Source: an uncultured SAR86 cluster bacterium
GTDB lineage: Bacteria; Pseudomonadota; Gammaproteobacteria; Magnimaribacterales; Magnimaribacteraceae
Direction: 5' to 3'
Assembly: GCA_902604855.1 (NCBI GenBank)
Contig: CACLAF010000011.1
Coordinates: 1-36,269, forward strand
DNA length: 36,269 nt
Shown: piece by piece, positions 20,841 through 29,321 of the stretch
Layout: each line of letters opens with the position of its first letter
How positions within the stretch are numbered: position 1 is the stretch's first letter
Notes under the pieces: model-generated
Seen by the model: the letters and a program-made list of their open reading frames with translations, nothing else
The model's database searches: none
Told to the model about the DNA's origin: nothing
Translations under genes and position numbers: made by a program

Positions 20841-21209
20841 CTATAAAACCTCAGGAGCTAGTGAAACTATTCTCATGAACTCTTCACTACGGAGTTCTCT
20901 TGATACAGGTCCAAAAACCCTAGTTCCTATTGGTTGTTTTTGAGCATTAATTAATACCGCTGCGTTATCATCAAACCTAATTGCAGATCCATCGGACCTA
21001 CGAAGTTTGTTTTTTGTTCTTACAATTACAGCATCAACAACTTCACCTTTTTTTACTCTTCCAGTAGGTATTGCCTCTTTAATGGTAACTTTTATTACAT
21101 CACCAACCTTAGCAAATTTCTTCTTTGATCCACCAAGGACTCTTATGCACATGAGCTTCCTGGCACCACTGTTATCTGCGACTTCTAAATAGCTTTGCTC
21201 TTGTATCAT
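20841..21209 (-). CDS. rplN: 50S ribosomal protein L14
   Basis: 122 residues (E. coli 123), starting [27 protein letters not shown] and ending [16 protein letters not shown]. It forms intersubunit bridges and is the docking site of the silencing factor RsfS. In E. coli the spc promoter lies just upstream; here only 7 nt separate it from rpsQ, so no separate promoter can fit in the gap. Confidence 0.98.
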   Translation of the reverse strand: MIQEQSYLEVADNSGARKLMCIRVLGGSKKKFAKVGDVIKVTIKEAIPTGRVKKGEVVDAVIVRTKNKLRRSDGSAIRFDDNAAVLINAQKQPIGTRVFGPVSRELRSEEFMRIVSLAPEVL

Positions 21210-21216
21210 CTTTAAA

Positions 21217-21477
21217 TTATATCTCTTGTGATTTTTCTTCTACTTTCAATAAATTCCAAGATTTTGTCTTGGATATAGGCCTACACTCTTGAATTGTGAC
21301 AAGGTCGCCAGCATTACAGATATTGTCTTGATCATGTGCCTGTAACTTCGAAGACCTACGCATAATCTTTTTATACAAAGGGTGCTTGACCTTTCTTTCA
21401 ACAAGAACAGTAATGCTCTTGTCTCGAGATGAACTTATCACTCTGCCTGTTTCTGTTCTTGTTCTTTTATCCGTCAT
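21217..21477 (-). CDS. rpsQ: 30S ribosomal protein S17
   Basis: 86 residues (E. coli 84), an OB-fold primary 16S rRNA binder. It has [25 protein letters not shown], then the [11 protein letters not shown] loop and the [14 protein letters not shown] end. Its start overlaps the last 11 nt of rpmC, the longest coding overlap in the ribosomal run, suggesting coupled translation. Confidence 0.98.
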   Translation of the reverse strand: MTDKRTRTETGRVISSSRDKSITVLVERKVKHPLYKKIMRRSSKLQAHDQDNICNAGDLVTIQECRPISKTKSWNLLKVEEKSQEI

Positions 21478-21682
21478 TATTTTCTTGTGCTTCTTGTTCT
21501 TTATTTAGAGTCTTGAGTTGTGCAATTGATCTTCTTATCTCTCTAATTTTATGAGTTTCTTTCAGTTGTCCTGATGCGTGTTTAATTTTGAGTTCTAGCA
21601 ATTCTTTTCTAAGCTTTCCTTCTTCATCAAGCACATCAGTTGATTTACTTCTTAATCTATCTAATAAGCTCTCTTTTGCCAT
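21467..21682 (-). CDS. rpmC: 50S ribosomal protein L29
   Basis: 71 residues, against 63 in E. coli: two long helices ([17 protein letters not shown] and [15 protein letters not shown]) plus an extra polar tail [12 protein letters not shown] that overlaps rpsQ. L29 sits at the tunnel exit beside L23, where trigger factor and SRP dock. It shares one base with the rplP stop (TAATG). Confidence 0.97.
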   Translation of the reverse strand: MAKESLLDRLRSKSTDVLDEEGKLRKELLELKIKHASGQLKETHKIREIRRSIAQLKTLNKEQEAQENNDG

Positions 21683-22089
21683 TAGACTCTCCTAATAAAA
21701 GTTGTTGAAATTGGCATTTTTGCTGAAGCTAAGGCAAATGCTTCTTTAGCTAGCTCTTCATCTACACCTTCCATTTCATATAGAATTTTTCCTGGTTTTA
21801 TTGGACATACCCAGTATTCAACATTTCCTTTGCCTTTGCCTTGTCTAACTTCCAAAGGTTTTTTAGTTATTGGTTTATCAGGAAAAACTCTAATCCAAAT
21901 TTTTGCACCTCTTTTAACATGACGAGTCATTGCTCTCCTGGCAGCCTCTATTTGTCTTGAGGTTAATTGTCCTCTTTGAGTTGCTTTTAAACCGAAGGTG
22001 CCGAAACTTAGGGTAGCTCCTCTTTGAGCATTCCCAGTATTTCTACCTTTTTGCTGTTTTCTATATTTTGTTCTTTTAGGTTGAAACAT
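21682..22089 (-). CDS. rplP: 50S ribosomal protein L16
   Basis: 135 residues (E. coli 136), starting [17 protein letters not shown]. The A-site-proximal segment [22 protein letters not shown] and the [21 protein letters not shown] segment are intact. It organises the A-tRNA elbow region of the 50S subunit. It lies 12 nt after rpsC with AAAGGT as ribosome-binding site. Confidence 0.98.
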   Translation of the reverse strand: MFQPKRTKYRKQQKGRNTGNAQRGATLSFGTFGLKATQRGQLTSRQIEAARRAMTRHVKRGAKIWIRVFPDKPITKKPLEVRQGKGKGNVEYWVCPIKPGKILYEMEGVDEELAKEAFALASAKMPISTTFIRRV

Positions 22090-22101
22090 TATTTTTACCT
22101 T

Positions 22102-22752
22102 TTAGTCAGAATCTTTATTAGAGGTATCTAGTACCTCTCCTCTGAAAACCCATGCTTTAACACCAATAACACCATAAGTAGTATTTGCTTCAGCTAGACC
22201 ATAATCTACGTCAGCTCTTAATGTATGAAGAGGCACCCTTCCTTCTTTCTGAATCTCTGCCCTAGCTATTTCAGCGCCACCAAGTCTTCCTGCAACTCTT
22301 ATCTTGACACCCTCTGCACCTTGTCTCATTGCATTTTGGACTGCTCTTTTCATTGCCCTTCTAAACATTACTCTTCTTTCAAGTTGCTGCGCGACACTCT
22401 CAGCCAAAAGTTTAGCGTCTAGATCTGGTTTTCTAATTTCTTGAATACTGAGAGTTACAGGTATACCCATCCTGTTAGTTATATCTTCTCTCATTTTATC
22501 TATATCTTCGCCTTTTTTTCCTATCACTATGCCTGGTCTTGCAGTATGAATAAGAACTCTTGCATTATCAGCTGTTCTCTCTATATCTATTCTGCTCACG
22601 GAAGCATGAGAAAGTTTTTTAGTTAGATGCTCTCTTACTTCAATATCTTTAAGCAGATTTTCAGTATATTGAGATTTCTCTGCATACCAATTAGAAGTAT
22701 GTTGAGTAGTTATTCCTAACCTAAAACCTATTGGATGTACCTTCTGTCCCAT
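22102..22752 (-). CDS. rpsC: 30S ribosomal protein S3
   Basis: 216 residues, shorter than E. coli S3 (233) at the C-terminus. It starts [21 protein letters not shown]. The KH domain has [19 protein letters not shown] (GxxG: GKKG), followed by the C-terminal domain with [23 protein letters not shown]. With S4 and S5 it lines the mRNA entry pore. It shares one base with rplV (TAATG). Confidence 0.98.
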   Translation of the reverse strand: MGQKVHPIGFRLGITTQHTSNWYAEKSQYTENLLKDIEVREHLTKKLSHASVSRIDIERTADNARVLIHTARPGIVIGKKGEDIDKMREDITNRMGIPVTLSIQEIRKPDLDAKLLAESVAQQLERRVMFRRAMKRAVQNAMRQGAEGVKIRVAGRLGGAEIARAEIQKEGRVPLHTLRADVDYGLAEANTTYGVIGVKAWVFRGEVLDTSNKDSD

Positions 22753-23093
22753 TATTTACCTTTTTCCTCTAATGTAAGTGCTATATTGCAGCTTCTTTTA
22801 AAAAATCGATCAGCACGTCCCCTTGCTCTGGCTCTTACCCTTTTCATGGTAAAGCTCTCATCTACAGCAATAGTTGAAACAAATAATGAATCAATATCTA
22901 GCCCTTGATTATGCTCAGCATTAGCGATTGCTGATTCAAGAATTTTTTTAATAATATGAGCAGATTTTTGAGGAGCAAACGAGAGAATACCAAGAGCTTC
23001 TTCAATATGTTTTCCTCTAATTTGATTAGCTACCAGTCTAGCTTTTTGGCTAGAGACTCGCGCACTTCTAAGTTTTGCTGATGCTTGACTCAT
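22752..23093 (-). CDS. rplV: 50S ribosomal protein L22
   Basis: 113 residues (E. coli 110). Conserved segments are [18 protein letters not shown] and [14 protein letters not shown], and the tunnel-constriction loop [19 protein letters not shown] where macrolide-resistance changes map in other bacteria. The protein spans the 50S subunit from surface to exit tunnel. It lies 2 nt after rpsS. Confidence 0.98.
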   Translation of the reverse strand: MSQASAKLRSARVSSQKARLVANQIRGKHIEEALGILSFAPQKSAHIIKKILESAIANAEHNQGLDIDSLFVSTIAVDESFTMKRVRARARGRADRFFKRSCNIALTLEEKGK

Positions 23094-23095
23094 TA

Positions 23096-23362
23096 TTACT
23101 TTCTATCTCCAGAGTGCATTTTGAATGTTCTTGTTAAGACAAATTCACCGAGTTTGTGGCCAACCATATCCTCTTGTATGAAAATAGGAACATGTTGTCT
23201 GCCGTTATGCACAGCAATATTTAAGCCGACCATGTCAGGAGTTATCATTGATCTACGAGACCAAGTTTTAATGGGCTTTTTATCATTAGTCGCCACAGCT
23301 TGATCTACTTTTTTAAGTAGATGTAAATCAACAAATGGTCCTTTCTTCAATGATCTTGGCAT
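23096..23362 (-). CDS. rpsS: 30S ribosomal protein S19
   Basis: 88 residues (E. coli 92), starting [19 protein letters not shown], with [22 protein letters not shown] and [20 protein letters not shown]. It sits in the 30S head with S13, close to A-site tRNA. The ATG has no Shine-Dalgarno sequence; it is preceded by AGAATT, giving the AATTATG start context. Confidence 0.98.
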   Translation of the reverse strand: MPRSLKKGPFVDLHLLKKVDQAVATNDKKPIKTWSRRSMITPDMVGLNIAVHNGRQHVPIFIQEDMVGHKLGEFVLTRTFKMHSGDRK

Positions 23363-23366
23363 AATT

Positions 23367-24197
23367 CTAGTTTCTTCTTCTTACAATCATTCGATTGCTG
23401 GATTTATTTTTCTTACGAGTTTTGTATCCCTTTGTGGGAACACCCCATGGTGTAACTGGATGTCTTCCGCCCGAAGTCTTACCTTCTCCACCACCATGTG
23501 GGTGATCAACAGGGTTCATAGCAACACCCCTAACTGTAGGACGAATTCCTAACCACCTTTTTGCGCCAGCTTTACCTATGGAACGAAGGGAGTGTTCAGA
23601 ATTAGATACGCTACCTATAGTGGCTCTACATTCAGATAAAACTCTTCTAACTTCTCCGCTTCTTAGTCTTAAAGTTACATATCTACCTTCTATTGCTAAT
23701 ATTTGTGCAGATGTGCCAGCACTTCTTGCCATCTGCGCACCTTTTCCTGGGAATAATTCAATAGCATGAACGACAGTTCCGAGAGGCATATCTTTAAGTG
23801 ACATGCAATTTCCTGCAGAAATTGGAGAATCTTTACCGGAGAGAAGCGTATCACCGACATTTAGTCCGTCAGGAGAGATTATGTAAGTTCTTTCTCCATC
23901 TGCGTACAGTAATAATGCGATATTTGCAGATCTATTAGGATCGTATTCAACTGTTTCTACTTTTGCTGGTATACCGTCTTTTAATCTTTTGAAATCAATA
24001 ATTCTGTAATGTTTTTTATGCCCACCCCCGCGGTGCCTTGTAGTTATTCGGCCTTGATTATTTCGGCCAGATTTCTGTTTTTTCGCTTCTAGAAGAGGAG
24101 CATAAGGATCTCCTTTATGAAGATCGTCTCTTGAAACCCAAGATCTAAATCTCCTTCCAGGAGAAGTAGGTTTTGATTTTTTTATTTGAGTAGCCAT
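23367..24197 (-). CDS. rplB: 50S ribosomal protein L2
   Basis: 276 residues (E. coli 273), required for peptidyl transfer and subunit joining. It has the RNA-binding [16 protein letters not shown] segment and the C-terminal signature [17 protein letters not shown] with the His close to the peptidyl-transferase centre (E. coli His229 region). The N-terminus is slightly longer than usual ([17 protein letters not shown]). It shares one base with rplW. Confidence 0.99.
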   Translation of the reverse strand: MATQIKKSKPTSPGRRFRSWVSRDDLHKGDPYAPLLEAKKQKSGRNNQGRITTRHRGGGHKKHYRIIDFKRLKDGIPAKVETVEYDPNRSANIALLLYADGERTYIISPDGLNVGDTLLSGKDSPISAGNCMSLKDMPLGTVVHAIELFPGKGAQMARSAGTSAQILAIEGRYVTLRLRSGEVRRVLSECRATIGSVSNSEHSLRSIGKAGAKRWLGIRPTVRGVAMNPVDHPHGGGEGKTSGGRHPVTPWGVPTKGYKTRKKNKSSNRMIVRRRN

Positions 24198-24487
24198 TAT
24201 TCTGAAGTAACCTCTATAGATTGGCCGTCAGCTAATCTGACGTAAGCTTTTTTCCAGTCAGATTTCTTCCTGATTCTGTATCTAGACCTTTTGGTTTTTC
24301 CTTTAACTTTAATTATATTCACATCTTCAACATTGACAGAAAAATAACCTTCTACAGCCTTTTTTACTTGAAGTTTGGTTGCGTTTATATCAACTTTAAA
24401 AGCGTATTGATTTGACTCACCCATTAGAGAAGAAACCTTTTCTGTTAAGTAAGGTGACTTAATGACTGAATAAAGTTCAGTTTCCAT
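24197..24487 (-). CDS. rplW: 50S ribosomal protein L23
   Basis: 96 residues (E. coli 100). It has [17 protein letters not shown], the [22 protein letters not shown] segment and [23 protein letters not shown]. It is the exit-tunnel docking point for trigger factor, SRP and Sec. The start shares one base with the rplD stop (TAATG) and the stop shares one base with rplB. Confidence 0.98.
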   Translation of the reverse strand: METELYSVIKSPYLTEKVSSLMGESNQYAFKVDINATKLQVKKAVEGYFSVNVEDVNIIKVKGKTKRSRYRIRKKSDWKKAYVRLADGQSIEVTSE

Positions 24488-25110
24488 TATGAAAGCACCT
24501 CTGTTAATTTTTCTAACGTTGCTGATGTTACAACCACTTTTTCAGCTTGAATCAGAGCTGATGGATCGATTGAACTGATGGTTTGAACTTTGCATTGAGT
24601 AAGATTTTTTGAAGCTTTATTCAAATTATCGTTACTACTGGATAGAACAATTAGAGCCGTGTTTAGACCTAAATCTGAAAGTATGGTTTTTACTTGAGAA
24701 GATTTAACTGGCTCATCTATTTTTAGATCATTAACCGCTACAAGCCTATTCTCTTCAGCTAGCTTAGACCAAATTGATCTCATAGCTGATCTATACATCT
24801 TTTTGTTGATCTTTTTAGGTTTGATATCACTGAAGGTGTGGGCAAATGTCATACCACCACCTCTCCAAATTGGAGACCTTATTGTTCCAGCTCTTGCCCT
24901 TCCAGTACCCTTTTGCTTCCAGGGCTTTTTACCTCCTCCTCTAACAGCCGATCTATTCTTTTGGCCTTTAGTTCTCTGGTGACTATTATGGATATAAGTA
25001 TTGACTAGCTGATGAACTAGGTCTTGATTAAATTCTTGATTAAATACACTATCAGCCAGAGAAACTTTAGAGTCTCCGGAACCATTCTGATTTAGTACTT
25101 CTAGTTCCAT
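24487..25110 (-). CDS. rplD: 50S ribosomal protein L4
   Basis: 207 residues (E. coli 201). The tunnel loop is intact (QRTKGQKNRSAVRGGGKKPW, then KGTGRARAGTIRSPIWRGGG), and the C-terminal half has DEPVKSSQVKTILSDLGL. Besides its 50S role, E. coli L4 represses the S10 operon by binding the rpsJ leader and causing premature termination. The structured leader at 26103-26178 makes similar autocontrol plausible here. It lies 1 nt after rplC. Confidence 0.98.
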   Translation of the reverse strand: MELEVLNQNGSGDSKVSLADSVFNQEFNQDLVHQLVNTYIHNSHQRTKGQKNRSAVRGGGKKPWKQKGTGRARAGTIRSPIWRGGGMTFAHTFSDIKPKKINKKMYRSAMRSIWSKLAEENRLVAVNDLKIDEPVKSSQVKTILSDLGLNTALIVLSSSNDNLNKASKNLTQCKVQTISSIDPSALIQAEKVVVTSATLEKLTEVLS

Positions 25111-25111
25111 A

Positions 25112-25747
25112 TTATTTTACTGCAGGCTTAAGGATTACATTAGAGCCTGTGGGACCTGGTATAGCTCCTTTGATAAGTAATAAGTTGTTCTCCATATCGA
25201 CAGAAGCAATTTTTAGATTTTGTATTGTCTTTTTCTCATCACCCATGTGGCCTGACATTTTCTTTCCTTTCCAGACTTTGCCTGGAGTTTGACACTGTCC
25301 TATTGAACCAGGTGCCCTATGAGAAATTGAATTTCCGTGAGTAGCGTCTTGCATCTTGAAATTCCATCTTTTAACAGTTCCAGCAAAACCTTTTCCTTTA
25401 GACTTACCCTGAACATCTATCTTTTGACCTTCTTCAAACATATCAATGTTCAACTGACTACCAATTTTTAAGTCCTCGAGATCTTCAACATTTACTCTAA
25501 ATTCCCAAAGTCCATCTCCAGGATTTACTGATCCCTTTTTGTAATGACCCGATAGAGGTTTAGAAAGATGCTTGTCTTTCTTTTGACCAGTTGTCACTTG
25601 TATGGAAGAATAACCGTCAATTTCTTCAGATTTTATTTGAGTAATAATATTTGGATTGACACTTACAACACTAACTGCGAAGGCGTCACCTTCAGGTGTA
25701 AAAAGCCTTGTCATGCCTTGTTTTTTTCCTATCAATCCTATGCTCAT
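25112..25747 (-). CDS. rplC: 50S ribosomal protein L3
   Basis: 211 residues (E. coli 209), starting [20 protein letters not shown]. The extended loop near the peptidyl-transferase centre reads [20 protein letters not shown] and then [16 protein letters not shown]; it includes the conserved Gln region methylated by PrmB in E. coli. It initiates 50S assembly with L24. It lies 1 nt after rpsJ, with no clear Shine-Dalgarno sequence. Confidence 0.98.
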   Translation of the reverse strand: MSIGLIGKKQGMTRLFTPEGDAFAVSVVSVNPNIITQIKSEEIDGYSSIQVTTGQKKDKHLSKPLSGHYKKGSVNPGDGLWEFRVNVEDLEDLKIGSQLNIDMFEEGQKIDVQGKSKGKGFAGTVKRWNFKMQDATHGNSISHRAPGSIGQCQTPGKVWKGKKMSGHMGDEKKTIQNLKIASVDMENNLLLIKGAIPGPTGSNVILKPAVK

Positions 25748-25748
25748 T

Positions 25749-26069
25749 TTATTTGTTCTCGTCTAAACTGATTTGCACAACCACTCCAGCAGATAGTTCT
25801 AATTTTGTTAAAGCATCTAGTGTTTTTTCTGAGGGTTCTAGGATATCTAGCGTTCTTTTGTGAGTTCTGATTTCGTACTGGTCTCGGGCGTCTTTGTCTT
25901 TGTGAGGGGATATTAGGATGGTAGTCTTATGTTTCTTTACTGGCATCGGTATAGGACCTTTGACCTTTGCTCCAGTACGTTTAACCGTTTCCACTATCTC
26001 TTTAGCAGAACGGTCAATAAGCTTATGGTCAAAAGCTTTTAGCCTAATTCTAATGCTTTGATTTTGCAT
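25749..26069 (-). CDS. rpsJ: 30S ribosomal protein S10
   Basis: 106 residues (E. coli 103), starting [19 protein letters not shown], with [20 protein letters not shown] and [16 protein letters not shown]10 is part of the 30S head and, with NusB, of transcription antitermination complexes. It is the first gene of the 28-gene cluster, with AAAGGT 6 nt before the ATG, preceded by a leader of about 125 nt and a strong promoter. Confidence 0.98.
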   Translation of the reverse strand: MQNQSIRIRLKAFDHKLIDRSAKEIVETVKRTGAKVKGPIPMPVKKHKTTILISPHKDKDARDQYEIRTHKRTLDILEPSEKTLDALTKLELSAGVVVQISLDENK

Positions 26070-26102
26070 ATTTTACCTTTCAAGCTCTAAAATACAGAGC
26101 GT

Positions 26103-26126
26103 AAAAAAACCCCCCTACAGTGTAGG
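26103..26126 (-). terminator. Candidate attenuator hairpin with U-run in the S10 leader
   Basis: On the minus strand CCTAC-ACT-GTAGG (26126-26114) is followed by GGGG and a run of seven T (26109-26103), 33 nt before rpsJ. The stem is only 5 bp and is separated from the T-run by four G, so it is a poor constitutive terminator. It is suitable as a pause or attenuation site of the kind L4 acts on in the E. coli S10 leader. Confidence 0.5.
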
Positions 26127-26146
26127 TTGATTTATTAAATTAATTC

Positions 26147-26178
26147 GCCTTAACCCCAGAACTTACTAGGTATAAGGC
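26147..26178 (-). promoter_or_regulatory. Stem-loop in the S10 operon leader RNA
   Basis: GCCTTA and TAAGGC pair perfectly and continue, after a one-base bulge, into ACC/GGT, giving a 9-bp stem with a 13-nt loop in the leader upstream of the T-run hairpin. Two successive hairpins before rpsJ recall the E. coli S10 leader. Confidence 0.5.
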
Positions 26179-26200
26179 CCCTCCAACTAAACGAGCGGTG

Positions 26201-26229
26201 ATTCTAGTTTTGTGACTCCTTTGTGTCAA
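26201..26229 (-). promoter_or_regulatory. S10-spc-alpha cluster promoter
   Basis: TTGACA (26229-26224), exactly 17 nt, then TAGAAT (26206-26201) on the minus strand, with a GC-rich CACCGC stretch after the -10. The start is predicted near 26194. This is the only strong promoter I see for the 28 genes from rpsJ to rplQ. Confidence 0.85.
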
Positions 26230-26230
26230 C

Positions 26231-26267
26231 TAAAAAAGTAGAAAAAACCTATATTAAAAGGGGTTTT
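26231..26267 (-). terminator. Weak candidate terminator after fusA
   Basis: Minus strand AAAACC (26267-26262) can pair with GGTTTT (26249-26244), followed by T-rich sequence to 26231. Only two G-C pairs and a 12-nt loop make it weak. It ends directly at the S10 -35 box. Confidence 0.3.
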
Positions 26268-26290
26268 AACTAAATTTATAACAAGAAATA

Positions 26291-28399
26291 CTATTCGTTT
26301 TTACTGATTATCGCTTCAGCAACATTTGAAGGAACTTCTGAATACTTCAAAGGTTCCATTGTAAAGGTTGCTCTACCTTGAGATGCAGACCTTATATCTG
26401 TTGCATATCCAAACATTTCAGCAAGGGGAACTTCCCCTGAAACTATTTTTCCAGAGGGTCCTTCCTCCATTCCATGAACGACTCCTCTTCTTCTGCTCAA
26501 GTCGCCAACTACATCTCCCATATACTCTTCAGGAGTAACTATTTCAATACTCATAATAGGTTCAAGCAATACAGGATCTGCTTTTTGTGCGCCACCTTTG
26601 AAGGCCATTGAACCTGCTACTTTAAAAGCAACTTCACTAGAATCAACATCATGATAAGAACCGTCATATAGTGTTACCTTTACCTTCACAAGAGGATACC
26701 CCGCTATAACACCGGCTTCCATTTGTTCGCGACAGCCTTTATCAACTGCTCCTATGAATTCCCGAGGTATAGCTCCTCCAACTATCTCATTTACGAATTG
26801 ATAGTTTTCATCCTTATCATCATCTTGTTCTTCTAAGGGTTCCATCTTGATGTATACGTGACCGTACTGTCCTCTTCCACCTGATTGACGCACGAATTTA
26901 GCTTCTTCTTCTACATACTTTCTTATAGATTCTCTATAAGCCACTTGAGGCTTTCCAACATTTGCCTCTACACCAAATTCCCTTCTCATTCTATCCACCA
27001 AAACATCTAGGTGAAGTTCTCCCATTCCGGACATAATTGTTTGTCCAGATTCTTCATCGGTTCTTAGTCTGAAAGATGGATCTTCTTGAGCTAATCTACC
27101 TAATGCAACGCCCATTTTTTCTTGATCTTCTTTAGTTTTAGGTTCAACTGCTACAGAAATAACAGGTTCTGGAAAGTTCATAGATTCAAGTGTGATTTTA
27201 TTCTTTTCATCACATAAAGTTTCACCCGTAATTGCTTCTTTTAAGCCTATTACTGCACAGATATCTCCAGCTCTTGCTTCAGAGATTTCATCTCTTTTGT
27301 TTGAATGCATTTGAAGCATTCGACCAATTCTCTCTTTCTTACCCTTAATTGGAAGATATACTGAATCTCCAGTATTTAAGACACCTGAGTAGACCCTTAC
27401 AAAGGTAAGAGAACCAACAAAAGGATCGGTAGCAATTTTGAAAGCTATACCTGCAAAAGGAGCTTCATCATCAGAGTCTCTACTGCCTTCTTCCTCATTG
27501 TCTAAAACGCCAGTAACAGCTTTTACTTCATTTGGCGCTGGGAGAAAATCCACAACTGCGTCAAGCATTGTTTGAACACCTTTATTTTTAAAAGCAGAAC
27601 CACATAGACAAGGTACGATTTCATTTTCTAAAGTTCTGATTCTCAGACCAGTTTTTATATCTTCCGATAACAAATCTCCTTCTTCGAGATACTTATCCAT
27701 AAGCTCTTCATTAGCTTCAGCTGCTGACTCAACCATCTTTTCACGCCATTCTTCAGCTAGAGATTTGAGATTATCTGGTATATCTTCCTCTGTGAAGGTT
27801 GTACCCATGTCATCACCATTCCAGTAAATTGCCTTCATTTTGATTAGGTCGACAACACCCTTAAAATCATCTTCAGCACCTATAGCGAGTTGAATAGGAA
27901 CAGCATTAGCCCCTAGCCTAGTTTGCATTTGGTCAATAACTTTTAAAAAATCTGCTCCTGCTCTATCCATCTTATTGATGAATGCGATTCTTGGAACCTC
28001 ATATCTGTTGGCTTGTCTCCAAACAGTTTCAGATTGAGGCTCAACCCCAGAGCTACCACAAAAAACTACAACTGCTCCGTCTAAAACTCTGAGAGAACGC
28101 TCGACTTCGATAGTAAAATCAACGTGACCAGGTGTGTCGATTATGTTGAATCTATGCTGCTTAAATTGTTTAGCTGTGCCTTCCCAAAAACAAGTAGTTG
28201 CAGCAGACGTGATAGTGATACCTCTCTCTTGTTCTTGCTCCATCCAATCCATGACAGCAGCACCATCATGAACTTCACCTATTTTGTGGGATATACCTGT
28301 ATAAAAGAGAACTCTTTCAGTTGTAGTAGTTTTTCCTGCGTCGACGTGAGCGCATATACCAATATTTCTATACAGTTCTAGCGGAGTAGTTCTGGCCAT
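26291..28399 (-). CDS. fusA: Elongation factor G
   Basis: 702 residues (E. coli 704), the GTPase that drives translocation and, with RRF, ribosome recycling. GTP-binding motifs are [12 protein letters not shown] (P-loop), [14 protein letters not shown] (switch I), DTPGHVDF (switch II) and NKMD. Domain II ([11 protein letters not shown] onward), domain IV ([20 protein letters not shown]) and domain V ([19 protein letters not shown]) follow in order. It lies 20 nt after rpsG with no Shine-Dalgarno sequence and an AATTATG start context. tufA, the usual next gene in many gammaproteobacteria, is missing; a 221-nt regulatory spacer and rpsJ follow instead. Confidence 0.99.
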   Translation of the reverse strand: MARTTPLELYRNIGICAHVDAGKTTTTERVLFYTGISHKIGEVHDGAAVMDWMEQEQERGITITSAATTCFWEGTAKQFKQHRFNIIDTPGHVDFTIEVERSLRVLDGAVVVFCGSSGVEPQSETVWRQANRYEVPRIAFINKMDRAGADFLKVIDQMQTRLGANAVPIQLAIGAEDDFKGVVDLIKMKAIYWNGDDMGTTFTEEDIPDNLKSLAEEWREKMVESAAEANEELMDKYLEEGDLLSEDIKTGLRIRTLENEIVPCLCGSAFKNKGVQTMLDAVVDFLPAPNEVKAVTGVLDNEEEGSRDSDDEAPFAGIAFKIATDPFVGSLTFVRVYSGVLNTGDSVYLPIKGKKERIGRMLQMHSNKRDEISEARAGDICAVIGLKEAITGETLCDEKNKITLESMNFPEPVISVAVEPKTKEDQEKMGVALGRLAQEDPSFRLRTDEESGQTIMSGMGELHLDVLVDRMRREFGVEANVGKPQVAYRESIRKYVEEEAKFVRQSGGRGQYGHVYIKMEPLEEQDDDKDENYQFVNEIVGGAIPREFIGAVDKGCREQMEAGVIAGYPLVKVKVTLYDGSYHDVDSSEVAFKVAGSMAFKGGAQKADPVLLEPIMSIEIVTPEEYMGDVVGDLSRRRGVVHGMEEGPSGKIVSGEVPLAEMFGYATDIRSASQGRATFTMEPLKYSEVPSNVAEAIISKNE

Positions 28400-28419
28400 A
28401 ATTTTTTAAAAATTAATTA

Positions 28420-28890
28420 TTAAAATCTAAAATGGGAAAAAGCTCTATTCGCCTCTGCCATTCTATGTGTATCTTCTTTCTTCTTGACTGCTTCCCCTCT
28501 GCCTTCACAAGCATCTAAGAGCTCATTGGCTAGCCTAAGGGTCATATTCTTTTCTGATCTTGATCTAGCATAAGTTGCTATCCAGCGCATAGCTAATGCG
28601 CTTCTTCTTGCAGGTCTAACTTCCATGGGTATTTGATAAGTAGCACCACCGACTCTTCTTGCTTTAACTTCGACCATAGGACCAACTTCCTCTAAAGCTT
28701 TTTCAAAAACTTCTACAGGTTCTTTATCTGATTTCTTGGATATCTCGTCAAATGCTCCATAGATAATTTTTTCAGCAACAGACTTTTTTCCATCCGTCAT
28801 GATCTGATTCATAAACTTGGCAACTTTTAGGTTACCAAACTTAGGATCAGGTAAAATTTTTCTTTTGGGTGCTGCTTTTCTTCTAGACAT
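28420..28890 (-). CDS. rpsG: 30S ribosomal protein S7
   Basis: 156 residues, starting [20 protein letters not shown] and ending [17 protein letters not shown] primary 16S rRNA binder that nucleates the 30S head and lines the E site. Only 2 nt separate it from rpsL. In E. coli S7 represses the str operon by binding a roughly 100-nt rpsL-rpsG spacer, which does not exist here. There is no Shine-Dalgarno sequence; the start context is AATTATG. Confidence 0.98.
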   Translation of the reverse strand: MSRRKAAPKRKILPDPKFGNLKVAKFMNQIMTDGKKSVAEKIIYGAFDEISKKSDKEPVEVFEKALEEVGPMVEVKARRVGGATYQIPMEVRPARRSALAMRWIATYARSRSEKNMTLRLANELLDACEGRGEAVKKKEDTHRMAEANRAFSHFRF

Positions 28891-28892
28891 AA

Positions 28893-29264
28893 TTATTTAG
28901 GTTTCTTTGCGCCATACTTAGAGCGGCGTTGTTTTCTATCATCCACACCGGCAGTATCTAAAGTCCCTCTTACTGTATGGTAGCGAACTCCTGGAAGATC
29001 TTTAACTCTTCCTCCTCTAATAAGCACAACAGAGTGTTCTTGAAGGTTATGTCCTTCACCGCCTATGTAAGAGATTACTTCAAAACCTGAAGTTAACCTT
29101 ACTTTACAAACCTTTCTCAAAGCAGAATTAGGTTTTTTAGGGGTTGTTGTATAAACCCTAGTGCAGACCCCTCTTCTTTGAGGAGATCCTTTTAAAGCAG
29201 GTACATCTGTTTTAGAGACTTTTCTCTTGCGTGGTTTTCTTACTAATTGATTAACTGTTGCCAT
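28893..29264 (-). CDS. rpsL: 30S ribosomal protein S12
   Basis: 123 residues (E. coli 124), the decoding-centre protein. [17 protein letters not shown] carries Lys43 and Lys44, and the second loop [17 protein letters not shown] holds the Lys and the methylthiolated Asp of E. coli. Both streptomycin-relevant lysines are the wild-type residues. It is first gene of rpsL-rpsG-fusA, with a near-consensus promoter placing the transcript start about 17 nt before the ATG. There is no Shine-Dalgarno sequence; the start context is AATTATG. Confidence 0.99.
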   Translation of the reverse strand: MATVNQLVRKPRKRKVSKTDVPALKGSPQRRGVCTRVYTTTPKKPNSALRKVCKVRLTSGFEVISYIGGEGHNLQEHSVVLIRGGRVKDLPGVRYHTVRGTLDTAGVDDRKQRRSKYGAKKPK

Positions 29265-29288
29265 AATTATTTATTCTAAAGGTCGCGA

Positions 29289-29317
29289 ATTGTAAAGAGA
29301 GGCATGTTCCGCGTCAA
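29289..29317 (-). promoter_or_regulatory. str operon promoter (rpsL-rpsG-fusA)
   Basis: TTGACG (29317-29312), 17 nt, TACAAT (29294-29289) on the minus strand, followed by TCGCGACC, a GC-rich discriminator. The -35 begins only 4 nt after the rpoC stop codon, with no terminator between. Confidence 0.85.
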
Positions 29318-29321
29318 CGTA

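Noticed and set aside
26070-26290. A degraded tufA, tRNA or small gene in the fusA-rpsJ gap
   Set aside because: I saw no EF-Tu motifs, no cloverleaf and no small frame with a start and ribosome-binding site. A promoter and hairpins account for the sequence.
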